Shown: one piece after another, positions 60,685 through 64,000 of the stretch
Numbering within the stretch: the stretch's first letter is position 1
Layout of the letters: the number at the start of each line of letters is the position of its first letter
NCBI GenBank assembly: GCA_001692895.1
Contig: KV748228.1
Coordinates: 807,344-871,343, forward strand
Source of the DNA: Cenococcum geophilum 1.58
Lineage: Eukaryota; Ascomycota; Dothideomycetes; Gloniales; Gloniaceae
Direction of reading: 5' to 3'
Length of the DNA stretch: 64,000 bases
Program-made: the position numbers and the translations under genes
The notes under the pieces: model-generated
Database searches by the model: none
What the model saw: the letters and a program-made list of their open reading frames with translations, nothing else
Told to the model about the DNA's origin: nothing

Positions 60685-60828
60685 TCTTGGCAAGTAATAA
60701 ACAAGCAAGCAAGCAAGCAGATATGATTTAAGGCTAATAAGCAAGCAAGCAAGCAAAGGGCTTCTAAATCGGGCAATCAAGCAAGTAGAGGGGTGTTTTG
60801 CTTGCTTGCTTGCTTATTAGCAAGTCTG
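60685..60828 (+). repeat. hAT right end with AAGC/GCTT fold-back arms
   Basis: AAGC runs at about 60702-60719 and 60738-60756, a GCTT run at 60799-60814, then TATTAGCAAGTCTG at the terminus. Mirrors the left end. Confidence 0.8.
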
Positions 60829-60836
60829 TCCGGCAT

Positions 60837-61560
60837 AGAACCACCAGAACCTATTAATAAGAAACTGCCATATGGAAAACGCCTTAAGATACTACTTGCC
60901 AACCAGCATGCAGACCGTATAAAAAATCTACTTAACTACTGCAAGGGAGAAATGGCCTGGGCTTAAGTAAAGTAGGCCTACTTCGCCGACCGTTATAGAA
61001 CGCCACCACCGGAGATGCGTGTTGGCGACTGGGTATAGCTAGATACACGTAATATCTCTACATAGAGGCCTATAAAGTCACTTAATTATAAGAACCTCGG
61101 CCCCTACCTAATTAAATAAGTCATTAATAGGGGAGCCGTATACAAGCTAGAGCTCCCGCCTGCCCTAGCCACCCGCGGGATATAGCCTATATTTTACCCA
61201 TAGCTACTACACCTTTACTAGCCTAACCCTTTACCGGGGCAGATATAGCCTAAACCCCCACTAGTACTAATCCGAGATGAGAACGAAGATGAGAACCACG
61301 AGGAGTGGACCGTTAAATAAATTATTAACTCTAAATACTTTGGCAAAGGCAGAGGACGACGGCTCTACTACAGAGCTATATACACAGGATTCGACATAAA
61401 CTAGCCAGAATGGCAACTATAGGAAGACTTCGAAAATGCAAAGGATCTAATTAGCGACTTTTACCACGTGAACCTATAGAAACTGGGCCTAAGCAGAGAT
61501 TTTATATCTAATCCTCTATGGGAGCCCTTATAGAGTTAAACCGTTATATATTACTATATA
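60837..61560 (+). pseudogene. Gypsy-F integrase C-terminus and chromodomain
   Basis: LLANQHADRIKNLLNYCKG and PPPEMRVGDWV lead into the GPY/F-type motif YKNLGPYLI (about 61085-61115). The chromodomain at about 61300-61480 contains NSKYFGKGRGRRLYYRA then PEWQL and NAKDLISDFYH. Few stops compared with upstream. Confidence 0.85.
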
Positions 61561-61827
61561 GGGGCAAATTGCCGTTAGATTACCGTTAGATTGCGGTAAA
61601 GTGTAATTACGTAACCGGAATATCGTTAAGATATCTAGGAACTTTAACTAGTGGTCGAAGTTGTCTAATTAGTCGGATTCTTAGATGCTAAGCCTTATTA
61701 CATAACGTTGTTTTAAGCCTTTAGCGATACCCCCCTTTTCTTCTTTTCTATACCCTAAGTGTCCCTTCTATATATATATAGTAACCACAGCGTCGCCGGA
61801 GCTCCGCCTCTATAGGAGGGGGGGTAG

Positions 61828-62019
61828 TGTTACGGAACCCCACCATAGGGGCCTCTATAGGAGAGCCCCGTGCTTTTATATACACCTTGCGTATAGCTTA
61901 TATCAGCTACGCGTAGGTATATCACCTCCTTACGCCCTTAACCCTTACGATCAATCGCGTAACGTCTTGTAGACTCCTTAAATATATACGTCTTATAGCC
62001 ACTGCCCTGTCCCGTGATA
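61828..62019 (+). repeat. Gypsy-F 3' LTR, 192 bp
   Basis: TGTTACGGAACCCC...CCCGTGATA, co-linear with the 5' LTR. Preceded by the purine tract AGGAGGGGGGG. Confidence 0.94.
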
Positions 62020-62024
62020 AACCT

Positions 62025-63420
62025 CTTATAAAAAGAGTTATAGATCTTATAAGAGTACCTAGATAGTACTCTTGAAAAGGGCTAAATTAGGCCTAGTAAG
62101 TCGCCTACTAGAGTGCTTATCCTCTTTATACTAAAAGTAGACGGTATAATATAGCTATACGTTAACTATAGACGCCTAAACAAGATCACGATTAAGAATT
62201 GGTACCCCCTACTACTAGTTAGCGAACTTTTTAATAGGCTTAGCTATACAAAGATCTTTATAAAGCTAGATCTTTATAATACATACTATAGGATTTATAT
62301 TAAAAAGGGAGATAAATAAAAGACCGTATTTAAGACACGCTACGGTCACTTTAAGTACTTAGTAATGCCCTTTGGTCTTACTAAAGCCCCTATAACTTTT
62401 TAGAGCTATATTTATAAAGCTCTAAAAACCCTAGTAGATACTATCTATATAGTTTACCTAGATAATATTCTTATCTACTTAAATAACAAGGACAAGCACG
62501 TCGAGTACGTTAAGTAGGTACTGCAACAGCTTTGCGCTTAGGGCCTATACGCCAAACTATTAAAATATATCTTTTATACTAAGAACGTTAAGTTCCTAGG
62601 CTTTATTATTACCTTTAAGGGTATTATAATAGACCCTAACCGCGTAAAAGCTATTAAGAAATAGCCTAAGCCTAAGTCCTATAGGGATATCTAGGTCTTA
62701 GCTTTACTAACTTCTATAGGCAATTTATCTAGAACTACTTAAATACTATATATCCCCTATATACATATCTTATATAGGTATATTATAACCCAATATTAGA
62801 TAGGGAGAAGAAGCAAAAGCGTAAGTTAAAAGGGCTTACTAAATAGTATTAACCTTGGTCCTAGCCCAATAATATATAGTAGGCGTTCTATAAGCTACGC
62901 GCTACATTTATATAAGCTTCTTTACTTTACTACTTTAACCCTAATCTACCCCTAATAGTAATTACTAATGCTTTTAACTATATCTATAGTGGTATACTTC
63001 TACAGCCTTTAGGGTAAAGAAATTAACTCCACTGGCACCTAATTACTTATTATAGTTAGAAGCTTACTAGCCTAAAAGTTTAGTATAATGCGCATAATAA
63101 AGAACTACTCGCTATAGTGTAATACTTTAAGACGTGGCGCTATTACCTTAAATATGCCGCGTATATAACGCGCGTACTCTGCAATTATAATAATCTTAGG
63201 TACTTTATAACCACTAAGAGCTTATCTACTTATTAGGCTTAGTATGCTAAGGAACTAGCTAAGTTTAATTTTAAGATTAAATATAAGCTAGGTAAAGTAA
63301 ATCCCGCTAATATACTATCCTAGCGCCTGGATTATGCTAAAGGCTTTAAAGATAGTAGTAAGAGAATAATCCTTAATACTATGCTACCTATATTATAGTA
63401 AAAGTTGCGGGTTATAGGCC
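62025..63420 (+). pseudogene. Gypsy-E reverse transcriptase and RNase H
   Basis: RT resumes with ILFILKVDGIIQLYVNYRRL type sequence (about 62120-62180), FGLTKAPITF (motif B, about 62370-62400) and YLDN (62455-62466), the second catalytic Asp being Asn. RNase H runs from about 62950 to 63330 (LEYNAHNKELLAIV-like region near 63070-63120, TTKSLST near 63205). No integrase follows before the element is cut at 63462. Confidence 0.82.
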
Positions 63421-63462
63421 TTATAGGCGGCCCTAATGTTACTATACTAAACTAGTAAGTAG

Positions 63463-63710
63463 TGTGGGAGGGTACGACCTCTCTAAGATGGGAAAGTCAC
63501 AGTGCTGTTAGTCTGTCTGTCGGTCGGTTGGTCGGTTAGTTAGTTATAATTAGTCAGTAAGAAAGAAAGAAAAGAGTGTATTTCCAGTAACTGGTAAGGT
63601 CGTGATATGTATATGTATATAATAGAGGGAAGAAGGAAGGAAGCCGAAGGCTCTATAAATATAGGAAAATGCTAAGACAGTAGGCGACGTCCAATCTACA
63701 CTATTATATA
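63463..63710 (-). repeat. LTR of an unidentified element running off the window
   Basis: Begins TGTGGGAGGG and ends TATTATATA; immediately after it the plus strand reads CCTCCCCCACCA, the complement of a purine tract. That puts the element on the minus strand with its 3' LTR here and its body to the right. It contains (GTCG/GGTC)n and (GAAA)n runs, and CA/TG are normal, so it is little affected by RIP. The limits rest on ends and purine tract only. Confidence 0.55.
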
Positions 63711-64000
63711 CCTCCCCCACCAAGAACGTTGTCCCCTAACGTTCTACAATATAAAAGAATAGCAAAACGAGAGTATAGCAAAAGCAGAATAGACAAAGGA
63801 AAGCATATCCCTAAACGAATGCGGGTAACTATATCCTTAGCCTTCCTATAGAACTATTCTATAGTGTCCCTCCGTTACCCATAACTAAGATCCGATTTTC
63901 CTATTGGTAGTAACTAGGATAGTAGTAAACTAAAAATAATAACGGCAGCAGTAACAGCAGTAACAGTAGTAATAGTAATAGTAGCATAAACAGTAATAAA
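63711..64000 (-). other. 3' part of the same element, non-coding here
   Basis: Purine tract (as complement) at 63711-63722, then AACGTTGTCCCCTAACGTT, an inverted AACGTT pair. The rest ends in CAGTAA/TAGTAA triplet repeats (63935-64000). No frame with a recognisable domain. Confidence 0.45.

Larger units (their letters stand above)
57716..60828 (+). mobile_element. hAT DNA transposon, 3,113 bp
   Basis: 8-bp target duplication TCCGGCAT (57708-57715 and 60829-60836), diagnostic of hAT. Terminal inverted repeats are (C/T)AGACTTGCTAATAAG at the left and its complement at the right. Both ends carry clusters of GCTT/AAGC runs. Removing it with one target copy (3,121 bp) brings the integrase and chromodomain of Gypsy-F into one frame. 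Confidence 0.94.
52554..62019 (+). mobile_element. Gypsy-F, full-length chromodomain LTR retrotransposon
   Basis: 9.5 kb with 192-bp LTRs and a perfect target duplication AACCT (52549-52553 and 62020-62024). It sits at the very start of the RT of Gypsy-E. It carries gag, protease, RT, RNase H, integrase and chromodomain; the integrase is split by a hAT element. A purine tract ends at 61824, next to the right LTR. Confidence 0.94.
50105..63462 (+). mobile_element. Gypsy-E, split by Gypsy-F and cut at its 3' end
   Basis: Plus-strand gypsy with a probable 5' LTR (50105-50335), gag and protease (50380-52500), and RT plus RNase H (from about 52490, resuming at 62025). The 3' end is lost where another LTR begins at 63463. 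The frame matches on both sides of Gypsy-F: the inserted 9,471 bp, including one TSD, is divisible by three and motifs on both sides fall in the same register. Confidence 0.85.

Overview
The window looks like a transposon graveyard from a filamentous ascomycete (Pezizomycotina). No intact host gene, rRNA or tRNA is visible. Nearly all of it reads as fungal transposable elements whose frames are intact but full of TAG/TAA stops and C-to-T or G-to-A replacements. CpA and TpG are scarce and TpA abundant, the footprint of repeat-induced point mutation (RIP). I could not compute RIP indices; this is judged by eye and from paired repeats.

Layout. 1-3868: Tad1-like LINE (+) whose 3' end lies in Gypsy-A (-). 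3211-5203 is repeated base for base, including ambiguous bases, at 11352-13344. Between the copies is a 6.1-kb block (5204-11326) that lacks the RIP look, matches no element here and ends in a 25-N gap; this may be a scaffolding problem. 12010-15447: rest of Gypsy-A with its 5' LTR. 15459-23799: Gypsy-G (+), target duplication (TSD) TTTAC, with a short unmutated LINE piece inside its left LTR. 23805-24130: chromodomain tail of Gypsy-H (+).

About 24490-50100 is one gypsy element (Gypsy-C, -) split by others. Gypsy-B (24803-37593, TSD GTAGT) sits in its RNase H and itself holds a pogo/Fot1-like DNA transposon (26560-28305) and a LINE with only ORF1 (29057-33247). That LINE is in turn split by a non-coding element with three LTRs (30216-32621, TSD TTTTT). 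A Helitron-bearing block (about 37996-45562) separates the RT of Gypsy-C from its RNase H. A deleted Copia element (47195-49982, TSD AAACT) splits its protease.

About 50105-63462 is Gypsy-E (+), split at the start of its RT by Gypsy-F (52554-62019, TSD AACCT), whose integrase is split by a hAT transposon (57716-60828, 8-bp TSD). At the right edge a LTR (63463-63710) starts another, little-mutated element.

Nesting is up to four levels deep. Several levels are confirmed by exact TSDs and by reading frames that become continuous when the inserted length is subtracted. The parts do not form a working system: polymerase, integrase, protease, helicase and transposase motifs carry RIP-type lesions. 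The unusual points are the duplicated segment with shared Ns, the orphan block, the three-LTR array, the half-tRNA-primed Copia derivative, the fold-back structures, and repeated loss of the same catalytic residues.
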